From contig DWWL01000065.1 in the NCBI GenBank assembly GCA_019119775.1, forward strand, positions 1 through 37,864: a DNA stretch of 37,864 bases, written 5' to 3'. Position numbers and translations under genes: made by a program. The stretch is from Candidatus Lachnoclostridium pullistercoris. Lineage in GTDB: Bacteria > Bacillota > Clostridia > Lachnospirales > Lachnospiraceae. Under the pieces are notes generated by a model that was not told the origin of the DNA, searched no databases, and saw only the letters and a program-made list of their open reading frames with translations. Below, piece by piece: positions 23,352 through 30,733 of the stretch; the first letter of the stretch is position 1, and each line of letters starts with the position of its first letter.

Positions 23352-25073
23352 TTATTCGGCTACCGTGATGTTGGTGTCCTTGGCGTTGGCCCAGGCATTC
23401 TCGATCGCGCCTAAAATGTCGCCGTGGGCATCCCGAAGGCTCATGGTCGCGCCGGATACCGCGTCCATTCCGCCCTTTTCCTCTTCGGTGAGGCCGTCAT
23501 ATTTCGCAATATCCTCTTCATTCTCCGATGTACCGAAGAGCGGTCTTCCGTTTACGTCAGAGCAGTATTTCTCATACCAGCTGCTCACCTCTTCCGTGGT
23601 CATGCCCGCGAAGAAGTTTTCAAAGATATCCATCTCGTCTTCCCAGGTACCGGAACCCAGCTTGTAGGTATCGCCCCGCTCTCTCTTGGTCTTCCAGCTG
23701 TCCACCTCTGCCAGGAAACTGTCTTCCGTCTGCTCCAGAACGGTATCCACCACTGCGTCGTGGTCCTCATCCGCGTTGTAGCTCTGTCCCGGGAAACCGG
23801 TAAGGTGCGGCATTGCCTCTCCGTCATAGTTGGGAGTGGCAACTTCCATCACATCCGTATAGAGAGATACGATCTTTCCGTCCGCGTCGTAGCAAGCACC
23901 CACAGCCTGGGTATTGAAGCTGTATACGCCTACGCCCTGATCGTCGCTTCCCGGTCCCAGACGGCCTGTGTTCGTAAATCCAAGGCCGATCTTCGCGATC
24001 TTGTCGCCTTCCACCGGACGGCGGTTCTCGTAAGCCTTCACGATCGCGCCAAGAATATTTCCATGAGCGTCATTCAAAGACATGGTCGCGCCGGATACCG
24101 CATCCAGGCCGGCCTTGTCCTCCTCGCTGAGAGCCTCATACTTTGCAATATCCTGCTCGTCCTCAGACGTTCCGAACAGCGGTCTTCCGTTTACGTCGGA
24201 GCAGTATTTCTCATACCACTGCTCTACTTCCTCCACGGTCATTCCCTTGAACGCCTCTTCAAAAATGTCCATCTCGTCTTCCCACGTTCCGGAATTCAGC
24301 TTGTAGGAATCTCCCCGCTCTCTCTTGGTCTTCCAGCTCTCCACCTGCGCCAGGAACTCGTCATCTGTCTGCTCCCACACAGTGTCCACCACTCCGTCGT
24401 GGTTCTCATCCGCGTTGTAGCTCTGTCCCGGGAAACCGGTAAAATCAGGCATGCTCTCCCCGTCATAATTGGGAGTTGCCACCTCCAGCTGGTCCACTTC
24501 CAGATCCACGATCCGTCCGTCATTGTCAAACAGCACATAGGCTGCTACTTCATTAAAGCTGTACACTCCTGTGCCCTGGTCATCGCTTCCCGGTCCCAGA
24601 CGGCCGTTGGAATAAAATCCAAGTCCGTGGGTAAGGCCAGCCGCCTGGATCTCCTCCTGCTCTGCCGCCTCGTCCTCGTCTGCTCCGACCTCCTCGCCCA
24701 TCGCTGAGCGGATCGCGTCAAACACGCCGTTGGATGTCCAGGTCGCCCCGGAAACTGCCTCCACGCCGTCCAGACTCTGTTTTTCCAGAATCGCGTCCTG
24801 AAGCGCGGTCATGGCCGTTCCGCCGATGTCCGGAGTTTCATCTGCCCCAGTCAGCTTCAGATCCAAGATCCGGTCACCGGCCATGGTCACTTCCGCCGTG
24901 ATCTTACCGCCATAGCCCTCGCCTTCTCCGGTAGCTGTCACGATCTCCTCTCCGTCTGCCGCATCCTCCAGACGGGACTGCTCCAGCGCATCATAAACCG
25001 GATTCGCCACTGCTACCAGCGCGACTGCGGCCGCTGCCATAACTCCAAGTCCAATTAGATTCCCTTTGTCCAT
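23352..25073 (-). CDS. Membrane-anchored FMN-binding protein with three flavinylation-type motifs
   Basis: 573 residues. One N-terminal membrane segment (about 5-27, no lipobox cysteine) anchors it outside. Residues 42-125 form a classic FMN-binding domain: YGGKITAEVTMAGDRILDL and EAVSGATWTSNGV. Two further units (about 149-348 and 362-561, period 213) share GRLGPGSDDQG, the VATPNYDGE and GFPGQSYNADE blocks, WKTKRERGD and DAVSGATMSL. SGAT occurs at 108, 327 and 540; in this family the Thr/Ser is linked to FMN by ApbE. The function is probably extracytosolic electron transfer. The two repeats are also very close at DNA level. GGAGGG precedes the ATG. Confidence 0.85.
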   Translation of the reverse strand: MDKGNLIGLGVMAAAAVALVAVANPVYDALEQSRLEDAADGEEIVTATGEGEGYGGKITAEVTMAGDRILDLKLTGADETPDIGGTAMTALQDAILEKQSLDGVEAVSGATWTSNGVFDAIRSAMGEEVGADEDEAAEQEEIQAAGLTHGLGFYSNGRLGPGSDDQGTGVYSFNEVAAYVLFDNDGRIVDLEVDQLEVATPNYDGESMPDFTGFPGQSYNADENHDGVVDTVWEQTDDEFLAQVESWKTKRERGDSYKLNSGTWEDEMDIFEEAFKGMTVEEVEQWYEKYCSDVNGRPLFGTSEDEQDIAKYEALSEEDKAGLDAVSGATMSLNDAHGNILGAIVKAYENRRPVEGDKIAKIGLGFTNTGRLGPGSDDQGVGVYSFNTQAVGACYDADGKIVSLYTDVMEVATPNYDGEAMPHLTGFPGQSYNADEDHDAVVDTVLEQTEDSFLAEVDSWKTKRERGDTYKLGSGTWEDEMDIFENFFAGMTTEEVSSWYEKYCSDVNGRPLFGTSENEEDIAKYDGLTEEEKGGMDAVSGATMSLRDAHGDILGAIENAWANAKDTNITVAE

Positions 25074-25122
25074 ATTACGCCCTCCAATAAAGTTGTGGTA
25101 ACTGAGATGTTTCTTCTATATT

Positions 25123-25151
25123 AATTTACCATTGGTTCCCATAATAGTCAA
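25123..25151 (-). promoter_or_regulatory. Promoter of the flavoprotein gene
   Basis: TTGACT (25146-25151), 17-nt spacer, TAAATT (25123-25128). The rest of the gap to 25284 is a GC-rich inverted repeat (CGGCCCG at 25221 with CGGGCCG at 25239) without a T-run. Confidence 0.6.
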
Positions 25152-25284
25152 TATTTTAACAGATTTAGAAATTTTTTCAGCCGCCATTTTCCTTACGCGC
25201 GGAGTGCGCAATGCCGCATCCGGCCCGAAACGCAAATGCGGGCCGCACTTTCGCCGCCCGCAGAAATCATATCTTAATTTATTC

Positions 25285-26907
25285 TTATTCTTTCACAGAC
25301 CAGACCGTCTTTCCCTCCAGCACTGTGGCCAGAACGGGAATGTCCTTTAAAGCCGTCTCTTCCACCTCAAAGGGATTCTGTCCCAGGACCACAAAGTCCG
25401 CCAGCATTCCGGGGGCAATGCAGCCCTTTTTCGTCTCCTCAAAGCTGGCGTAGGCGCCGGCCTTCGTGTAGCTGTCCAAAGCCTCCTGCACCGTAAATTT
25501 CTGTTCCGGCAGATAGGGGCCCACATGGTCCTTAAGCGTACATCTGGTGACGGCGCACTGGATGCCTGCCATCACGTCCGGCAGCTCCACCGGACAGTCA
25601 CTTCCGTTGCTCACCGTTCCCCCTGCCTTCATCAGGGTCTTCCAGCTGTAGCTGGTGGAGGCCAGCTCCTCTCCCACCCGGTCTTTCACCATGTGGATGT
25701 CATAGTCCAGGAAGATGCTCTGGGCATAGACGTGAAGTCCCATCTTCACGATCCGCTCCAGCTGGTCCGGCCGCGTGATCTGGCAGTGGACGATGCCGTG
25801 GCGGTGGTCCTTTCTCGGGTGCTCCGCCAGCGCCTTCTCACAGGCGTCCAGCACACGGTCCAGACAGGCGTCCCCGATGGCGTGGACTGCCACCTGCATC
25901 CCCTGGGCGTTGGCATAGCCCACCATCTCATCCATGGTCTTCTGGTCAAATACCGGAATGCCGCAGGTGGACGGATCGTCCGCGTAAGGGCGGCTTAAGA
26001 ACGCCGTCCTGGCGCCTAAAGCTCCGTCCCCCAGCATTTTTAACGGTCCGATGGCAAAACGGTCTGTGCCCGTTCCCGTCTTATTTCCCGCCTCCACAAA
26101 TTCCTTCAGGCTTTCCAGGGAGGTGAAATTGCTCTGCTCGTTCACCCGCACAGTCAGAAGCCCCTCTTCCTCCAGCTCCCGGTAAGCATCGTTGATCACC
26201 GTCCAGGGAACACTCCGGAACGTGCTGTAATCGTCCGTCTGGCTGCTGGTCACGCCGTACCGGTTCAGCGCCCGGCAGGCCGCAAGGATCATATCCTTGA
26301 CCTCTTCTTTTCCCGGAGCGGGGATCCGGTCGTACACCAGATCCATGGCATTGTCAAAGAAGCGCCCATCCGGCCCGTCCTCATCCATGCCGATCCGTCC
26401 CCCTTCCGGCTGGGGCGTGTCCGCCGTGATCTGCAGAAGCTCAAGGGCTTTCGTGTTCACCGCCAGGCAGTGGCCGCAGGCCCGCACAGCGCAGACCGGG
26501 ACCGTCTCCGATACCTTGTCTAAGTCGCGGCGGTCCGGCATCCGCTTCTCACCGGAAAAATAATCCTGATTCCAGCCCCGTCCCATCAGCCAGCCGTTCT
26601 CCCTTGGGGGATGATTTTCCAGGAATTCCTTTAAGCAGTCCAGCATTTCTTCCAGACTGTCTGTATGGGCGGCCAGCGGCGCCGTGCTCAGGGTGTTTCC
26701 AAAGCCCAGCAGGTGCATGTGGCTGTCATTGAAGCCGCTGCACACAAAACTGCCCTTTAAATCCACCAGGCGGTCTCCCGTCTGCGCCAGTTTTACCGCA
26801 TCCTCATTGGTGCCGGCAAAGGTAAATCTTCCGTTCTCCTCCACAAACGCCTCTCTTAAAGGCAGCTCTCCCGTGTAGACGGCGCCGTTGTAATAAATCG
26901 TTTTCAT
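25285..26907 (-). CDS. YtcJ-like amidohydrolase
   Basis: 540 residues. The metal-dependent amidohydrolase fold is shown by HMH in NDSHMHLLGFG (H63, H65), the VHAIGDACLDRV histidine, GIVHCQITRP and the SNGSDCPVE aspartate near the C-terminus. N- and C-terminal strands form the flanking b-sandwich (starts MKTIYYNGAVYTG, ends VLEGKTVWSV). YtcJ-type enzymes hydrolyse amide bonds, for instance of N-acylated or formylated amines; the substrate here is unknown. The ATG overlaps the symporter stop by four bases (ATGA), so it is the second gene of the lysine-riboswitch operon, which suggests a lysine-derived or lysine-linked substrate. Confidence 0.88.
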   Translation of the reverse strand: MKTIYYNGAVYTGELPLREAFVEENGRFTFAGTNEDAVKLAQTGDRLVDLKGSFVCSGFNDSHMHLLGFGNTLSTAPLAAHTDSLEEMLDCLKEFLENHPPRENGWLMGRGWNQDYFSGEKRMPDRRDLDKVSETVPVCAVRACGHCLAVNTKALELLQITADTPQPEGGRIGMDEDGPDGRFFDNAMDLVYDRIPAPGKEEVKDMILAACRALNRYGVTSSQTDDYSTFRSVPWTVINDAYRELEEEGLLTVRVNEQSNFTSLESLKEFVEAGNKTGTGTDRFAIGPLKMLGDGALGARTAFLSRPYADDPSTCGIPVFDQKTMDEMVGYANAQGMQVAVHAIGDACLDRVLDACEKALAEHPRKDHRHGIVHCQITRPDQLERIVKMGLHVYAQSIFLDYDIHMVKDRVGEELASTSYSWKTLMKAGGTVSNGSDCPVELPDVMAGIQCAVTRCTLKDHVGPYLPEQKFTVQEALDSYTKAGAYASFEETKKGCIAPGMLADFVVLGQNPFEVEETALKDIPVLATVLEGKTVWSVKE

Positions 26908-28400
26908 GATTGACTCCCCTTTCCCCCGTCCTCAAAAAACAGACGGGCATTCTTCTTGATCTGCCCGATTCCCAGGTAACGGGCCTTATAATCTTTCAGC
27001 AGGGCAAAATACTGATTGGACAGGATCAGGATCACCGCCACATTGATAAATGTGGGGATGGCGGAGGTAATGTCCACCAGAGTCCAGATAAAGCCCTGAT
27101 TGTTTGTCTTTACCAGATATATGGTCCAGAGCAGGCCCGGCAGAGCGCGGACCGCGTAAAACACCTTCATCACCAGAGTTTTTAACGGCCCTTCCTTCTT
27201 ATAGAGATGCTCCAGGATCGCCAGGTAATAGGTGAACCAGCCGCCGGAGGTCGTGACCGTAAAGATCACCATGATCACCGCCAGAAGCACGCTGCCGATC
27301 GTGCCGAAGGAGCTGGAGAAAGCAGACAGAGCCAGAGTTCCTCCGTCCGTGCCGTCCGTCCACCGTCCGCTTAAGATCACGGAGATGGCCGTGATGGAGC
27401 AGACCACGAAGGTGTCAAAAAATACCTCAAAGGAACCCCAGAGTCCCTGCTCCACCGGATGTCTCGTCTTTGCAGAGGCGTGGATCATGGGAGAAGTACC
27501 CCAGCCGGCCTCATTGGAGTAAACGGAGCGGGCCATACCGATGCGCACCATCTCGCTGACGGCGCAGCCGGCAAAGCCGCCCACCGCGGCCGTTCCCGTA
27601 AAAGCGCTGGTAAAGATCTCCGCAACCACTTCCGGAACCACGGAAATGTTCACCAGGATCATCCCCAGTCCCATTAAAATATAGAGGACACTCATAAAAG
27701 GCACCAGCTTGCTGAAAATCGCCGCGATTCTTTTTGTGCCGCCGCCGGTGATCACATAGGTCAGAACGCTGAGCAGCACGCCCACCAGGATCACTCCCTC
27801 CACCTGAATGGATCCTAAGGAGATGGTGGGCAGATGGAACGCGCCTGACACCACCTGAGCCGCCGTCAGGTTGGAGGAGGTCACAAAGAAGGTGGAAAAG
27901 ATTCCGATTCCGAAGATCACTGCCGGCACCAGCCAGAGTTTTCCCCAGCCTCTCTCTTCTCCCAGTCCCCGCTCCATATAGTAAGTCGGGCCGCCGTAAT
28001 ATTCTCCTCTGTCATTTTCCCGGCGGTAATAGCAGCCGAGAGTTACCTCCACCTGCTTTAAGATCATTCCCAGACAGGCGGTGAGCCACATCCACACCAC
28101 CGCGCCGGGGCCGCCTGTGGCCACCGCCGTAGCCACGCCTGCGATATTTCCAAAGCCTACCGTTCCGCCGATCGCTGTGGAAATAGCCTCAAAGGCGCTG
28201 AGCATTCCCTTTTCGTCGCTTCCGCTCTCCCTGCTCTCTTTCCGGAACAGCTGTCCGGCCGTCCGCTTCATGATCCAGCCGAAAAAGCGGAATTGAAAGA
28301 ATCCTGACCGCACCGTGAAGTACAGTCCCGTGACAATCATCAGCACGATCAGGGGCAGGCCCCAGAGCACGCCGTCCAGCCAGTTCAAAAAGTTAATCAT
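26904..28400 (-). CDS. AGCS-family amino acid:cation (sodium:alanine-type) symporter
   Basis: 498 residues with about ten to eleven membrane helices. Starts MINFLNWLDGVLWGLP and GLYFTVRSGFFQFRFFGW. Family motifs are GTVGFGNIAGVATAVATGGPGA (given partly; the GNIAGVA part binds the cation), ARSVYSNEAGWGTSPMIHA and TSGGWFTYY. Characterised AGCS proteins carry alanine or glycine with Na+ or H+. A lysine riboswitch precedes this gene, so lysine or a lysine-containing compound is a likely substrate here. It is translationally coupled to the amidohydrolase gene downstream. GAGGAGG precedes the start. Confidence 0.93.
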   Translation of the reverse strand: MINFLNWLDGVLWGLPLIVLMIVTGLYFTVRSGFFQFRFFGWIMKRTAGQLFRKESRESGSDEKGMLSAFEAISTAIGGTVGFGNIAGVATAVATGGPGAVVWMWLTACLGMILKQVEVTLGCYYRRENDRGEYYGGPTYYMERGLGEERGWGKLWLVPAVIFGIGIFSTFFVTSSNLTAAQVVSGAFHLPTISLGSIQVEGVILVGVLLSVLTYVITGGGTKRIAAIFSKLVPFMSVLYILMGLGMILVNISVVPEVVAEIFTSAFTGTAAVGGFAGCAVSEMVRIGMARSVYSNEAGWGTSPMIHASAKTRHPVEQGLWGSFEVFFDTFVVCSITAISVILSGRWTDGTDGGTLALSAFSSSFGTIGSVLLAVIMVIFTVTTSGGWFTYYLAILEHLYKKEGPLKTLVMKVFYAVRALPGLLWTIYLVKTNNQGFIWTLVDITSAIPTFINVAVILILSNQYFALLKDYKARYLGIGQIKKNARLFFEDGGKGSQS

Positions 28401-28473
28401 ATTATTTTCCTCCTCACAGTAACCGGCTCACGGAGGCTTTGCTGTACCAAACGGCGGAGGGCCACATTCTGAC

Positions 28474-28507
28474 ATATAAAAAGCAGCGGTACAAAATACC
28501 ACTGCTT
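28474..28507 (-). terminator. Riboswitch-controlled terminator
   Basis: An 11-bp stem (28481-28491 with 28497-28507, one G-U pair, five-base loop) followed by a TTTTTA tract. The upstream TGCTTCAT near 28524 pairs with ATGAAGCA at the base of this stem, which is the expected anti-terminator. Confidence 0.9.
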
Positions 28508-28527
28508 CATCGTCCACATCCCATGAA

Positions 28528-28693
28528 GCAATAGCTCCTCCACCTTCCGGTGAGAGTGCACAGCCTCTTCGACTGTACCCCAACTGCGGTGCCTGCGGAC
28601 AACACCGGTTTCGGCGAAGCTCCCTTTCTCCTTCTTTCCCTGGCTTTCCGCAGCCTCCGGACGGTTACTCTTGAGATTCGCGCCTCTATTGCC
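28528..28693 (-). ncRNA. Lysine riboswitch (L box) aptamer
   Basis: On the minus strand the L-box core is plain: AGAGGCGCGAATCTCAAGAG, then GAAAGGG and TTCGCCGAAA, then GGTGGAGGAGCTATTGC. P1 pairs GCAATAG (28686-28692) with CTATTGC (28528-28534). The 3' side of P1 shares its TTGC with the anti-terminator TGCTTCAT. With lysine bound P1 forms, the terminator forms and the symporter and amidohydrolase genes are switched off. It is transcribed from the 28709-28737 promoter. Confidence 0.96.
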
Positions 28694-28708
28694 GTTTTTC
28701 TTCCCTTA

Positions 28709-28737
28709 ATCATATAAAGGTTACAGGGATCTGTCAA
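28709..28737 (-). promoter_or_regulatory. Promoter of the riboswitch operon
   Basis: Consensus TTGACA (28732-28737), 17-nt spacer, TATGAT (28709-28714). The -35 box is inside the last codons of the upstream MFS gene. Transcription would start about 15 bases before the riboswitch P1 strand. Confidence 0.85.
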
Positions 28738-29932
28738 GTACTTTTCTCTGATTTCTCACCCGGCTGTAGCCCAAAGCCGCCAGAACGCCCAGGCCGTAGA
28801 TGACGAAGGTGCAGGCAAAGGGGAGCTTTACATGGGCGGAATAGATAAATCCGGCCGTCAGCGATCCGGCAATGCTCCCCAGAGACTGGGTGGCATTGAA
28901 AAATCCCATCACCAGGTTCTTCTGTCCCGGATCCGCCTGCCCCGCCACCATGCTCTGGAGAACGGGAACGCTCACCGAATAGCCGGCGTACACGATCACG
29001 CTGAATACGAGGAACAGGCCGATGCCGGGAGACAGGGTCACCCCGAGAGCTGCCAGAGAGCAGGCCAGAACCACCACCGTGAGCGACCGGCGCACCTTTG
29101 TCCGGTTGATGATCCAGATGCAGAGAGTCATGTTGGCGGCAAAGGAAATGAGCCCCACAAACGCCTTCACCAGCCCGTTGTAGGAGGAGGTCAGGCCCAG
29201 CTCGTCCTTCAGATAATAGTTGAATGCCTGGTCAAAACCCGTATTTCCGAAATTGGTGAAAATATTCACGGCAAACAAAAACACAAAGGCCAGGCTCATA
29301 AATTTCCGGCTGTCAATAAACGCCTGGAAGGGATTGGCCTCCCTGGCCAGCTGCCCGGGAGAAACGCTCTTTAAGCTGGTAGTGCCGTCCGGCTGGCAGA
29401 CAGCATAAAATAAGAAGGCCACGATGATTAAGAGCGCCGCCTGGGCCAGGAAGGAAAGGCGGACGGAGATCTCCCCCAGAAAACCGCCGATCATGTAGCC
29501 GAAAGCGCTGGCCACGCTCTTGATGGTGGCCGTGTAGGTGAGAAACCGCCCCTGGTCCTCCGGCCTGGCCGCATTGACCACATAGGTGAGAAAACTCACG
29601 AAAACTCCGCCTGTGAACAGTCCGGCAAACATTCTGGCCAGGACGATCATAGGCTCCGTCGAGGCGTAGGCGAACCACAGCTGGGCCAGCCCGTACCCGC
29701 AGCAGCAGATCAGCAGAGAAGTTCGGGACGATATGTAATTATTGATCTTTCCCCAGAAGGGAGAGAGGAGGAAATTGGTGAACATCATTGCCGCCAGGGC
29801 AACCCCGAACATATAATCGTGGAGCCCTAACTCCTTGATCACCGTCGGCGTCACCGGGTGGGCGAAGTTGGCCGCCAGGTTAAAAAGGATCATAATCAGA
29901 AAAAATGACGTAAATCTGCTTCTGTATTTCAT
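28721..29932 (-). CDS. Major facilitator superfamily transporter
   Basis: 403 residues, about twelve membrane helices in two halves with a central loop (PDGTTSLKSVSPGQ). The A-motif-like loop SPFWGKINNYISSRT follows helix 2 and FAGLFTGGVFVSFLTYVV is helix 4. It looks like a drug- or solute-efflux MFS protein; the substrate is unknown. It has its own promoter and lies divergent from the MarR/ABC operon, which could place both under the same regulator. GAGGGAG precedes the ATG. The stop codon lies within the riboswitch promoter. Confidence 0.88.
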   Translation of the reverse strand: MKYRSRFTSFFLIMILFNLAANFAHPVTPTVIKELGLHDYMFGVALAAMMFTNFLLSPFWGKINNYISSRTSLLICCCGYGLAQLWFAYASTEPMIVLARMFAGLFTGGVFVSFLTYVVNAARPEDQGRFLTYTATIKSVASAFGYMIGGFLGEISVRLSFLAQAALLIIVAFLFYAVCQPDGTTSLKSVSPGQLAREANPFQAFIDSRKFMSLAFVFLFAVNIFTNFGNTGFDQAFNYYLKDELGLTSSYNGLVKAFVGLISFAANMTLCIWIINRTKVRRSLTVVVLACSLAALGVTLSPGIGLFLVFSVIVYAGYSVSVPVLQSMVAGQADPGQKNLVMGFFNATQSLGSIAGSLTAGFIYSAHVKLPFACTFVIYGLGVLAALGYSRVRNQRKVLDRSL

Positions 29933-30009
29933 ATTCTGCTCTCCCTCTCCCGCCCTTTTTCTCTTCTTTCCGGGGAAAGAACTCTCCGGACAGGTTTTAT
30001 TTCTTAATC

Positions 30010-30038
30010 ATTATATAGGAACCTGTTTTCCGTTTCAA
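30010..30038 (-). promoter_or_regulatory. Promoter of the MFS gene
   Basis: TTGAAA (30033-30038), 17-nt spacer, TATAAT (30010-30015), minus strand. It is about 70 bases from the divergent marR promoter. Confidence 0.78.
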
Positions 30039-30104
30039 TACGGCAGAGAAAAGAACTGTAAATTTTTCTTCTTTTTTTCCTTCCTTTTTCAACCATTCTG
30101 ACGC

Positions 30105-30133
30105 TTGACAATCCCCATAAAATAAGATAGTAT
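30105..30133 (+). promoter_or_regulatory. Promoter of the marR-ABC operon
   Basis: TTGACA (30105-30110), 17-nt spacer, TAGTAT (30128-30133). Near the expected start lies TTTGT-N6-ACAAA (30138-30153), and a related CGGAACAAA half-site follows the marR stop at about 30670; both are candidate MarR operators. Confidence 0.78.
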
Positions 30134-30182
30134 ACTGTTTGTGTCCGAACAAAATAAATTAGAAAAAGGGGGTGGAATTCTG

Positions 30183-30659
30183 TTGGAAAAGGACTGCGGT
30201 GCATGGATCAATCTGCTGTCGCACAAGGTCAAGGCCAGGTTAAATGTCATGCTGCAGGATATGGGGATCACGGCCGTGCAGAGCCGGGTCATCTACTACA
30301 TCCTGGTCCACTGCAAGGAGGGACCCGTCTTTCAGCGCGACATTGAGAATGCCTTCAGCCTGAGCCGCTCTACCACGACCGGCATCCTGCAGCTTCTGGA
30401 GAAGAACGGGATTATCCGGCGGGAAAGCGTCGCCAGCGACGCCCGGCTGAAAAGTCTCGTGCCCACGGAACACGCCGTCAGGCTCAACGCCCAGGTGGCC
30501 GACTGTCTGCGGGAGATGGACCGGATGCTGACCTGCGGGCTGTCTGAGGGGCAGGTTCAGCTGTTCAAGGAGATGGCTGCTCAGATGCTTGACAATTTAA
30601 ACGACTGGGATCGCTGCGGAGCAGGCCATTCATCCGACCAGATACATAACAGCCCCTAA
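30183..30659 (+). CDS. MarR family transcriptional regulator
   Basis: 158 residues. The winged helix-turn-helix is RDIENAFSLSRSTTTGILQLLEKNGIIRRE (given partly; SRSTTTGILQLLEKNG is the recognition helix), followed by the wing VASDARLKSLVPTEH. MarR proteins are dimeric repressors that often sense drugs or phenolics. Start: a GTG at 30141 lies at the transcription start, whereas the TTG at 30183 has GGGGGTGG eight bases upstream, so I chose it. The gene precedes two ABC exporter genes in the same operon, which it probably represses. Confidence 0.92.
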   Translation: MEKDCGAWINLLSHKVKARLNVMLQDMGITAVQSRVIYYILVHCKEGPVFQRDIENAFSLSRSTTTGILQLLEKNGIIRRESVASDARLKSLVPTEHAVRLNAQVADCLREMDRMLTCGLSEGQVQLFKEMAAQMLDNLNDWDRCGAGHSSDQIHNSP

Positions 30660-30733
30660 ACTGTTCAAAACGGAACAAATTGGGCGGTTCCTGCCGCCTG
30701 CAAAATCACTACAGAAATGGAGGAATAACATCA

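Noticed and set aside
25201..25260. GC-rich inverted repeat after the amidohydrolase as its terminator
   Set aside because: The 7-bp stem with 11-nt loop has no T-tract on the minus strand, so the evidence is too weak.
28401..28737. A small protein gene on the minus strand in this gap
   Set aside because: The open frame lies entirely over the lysine riboswitch and its terminator and its product is a basic, low-complexity peptide with no ribosome binding site.
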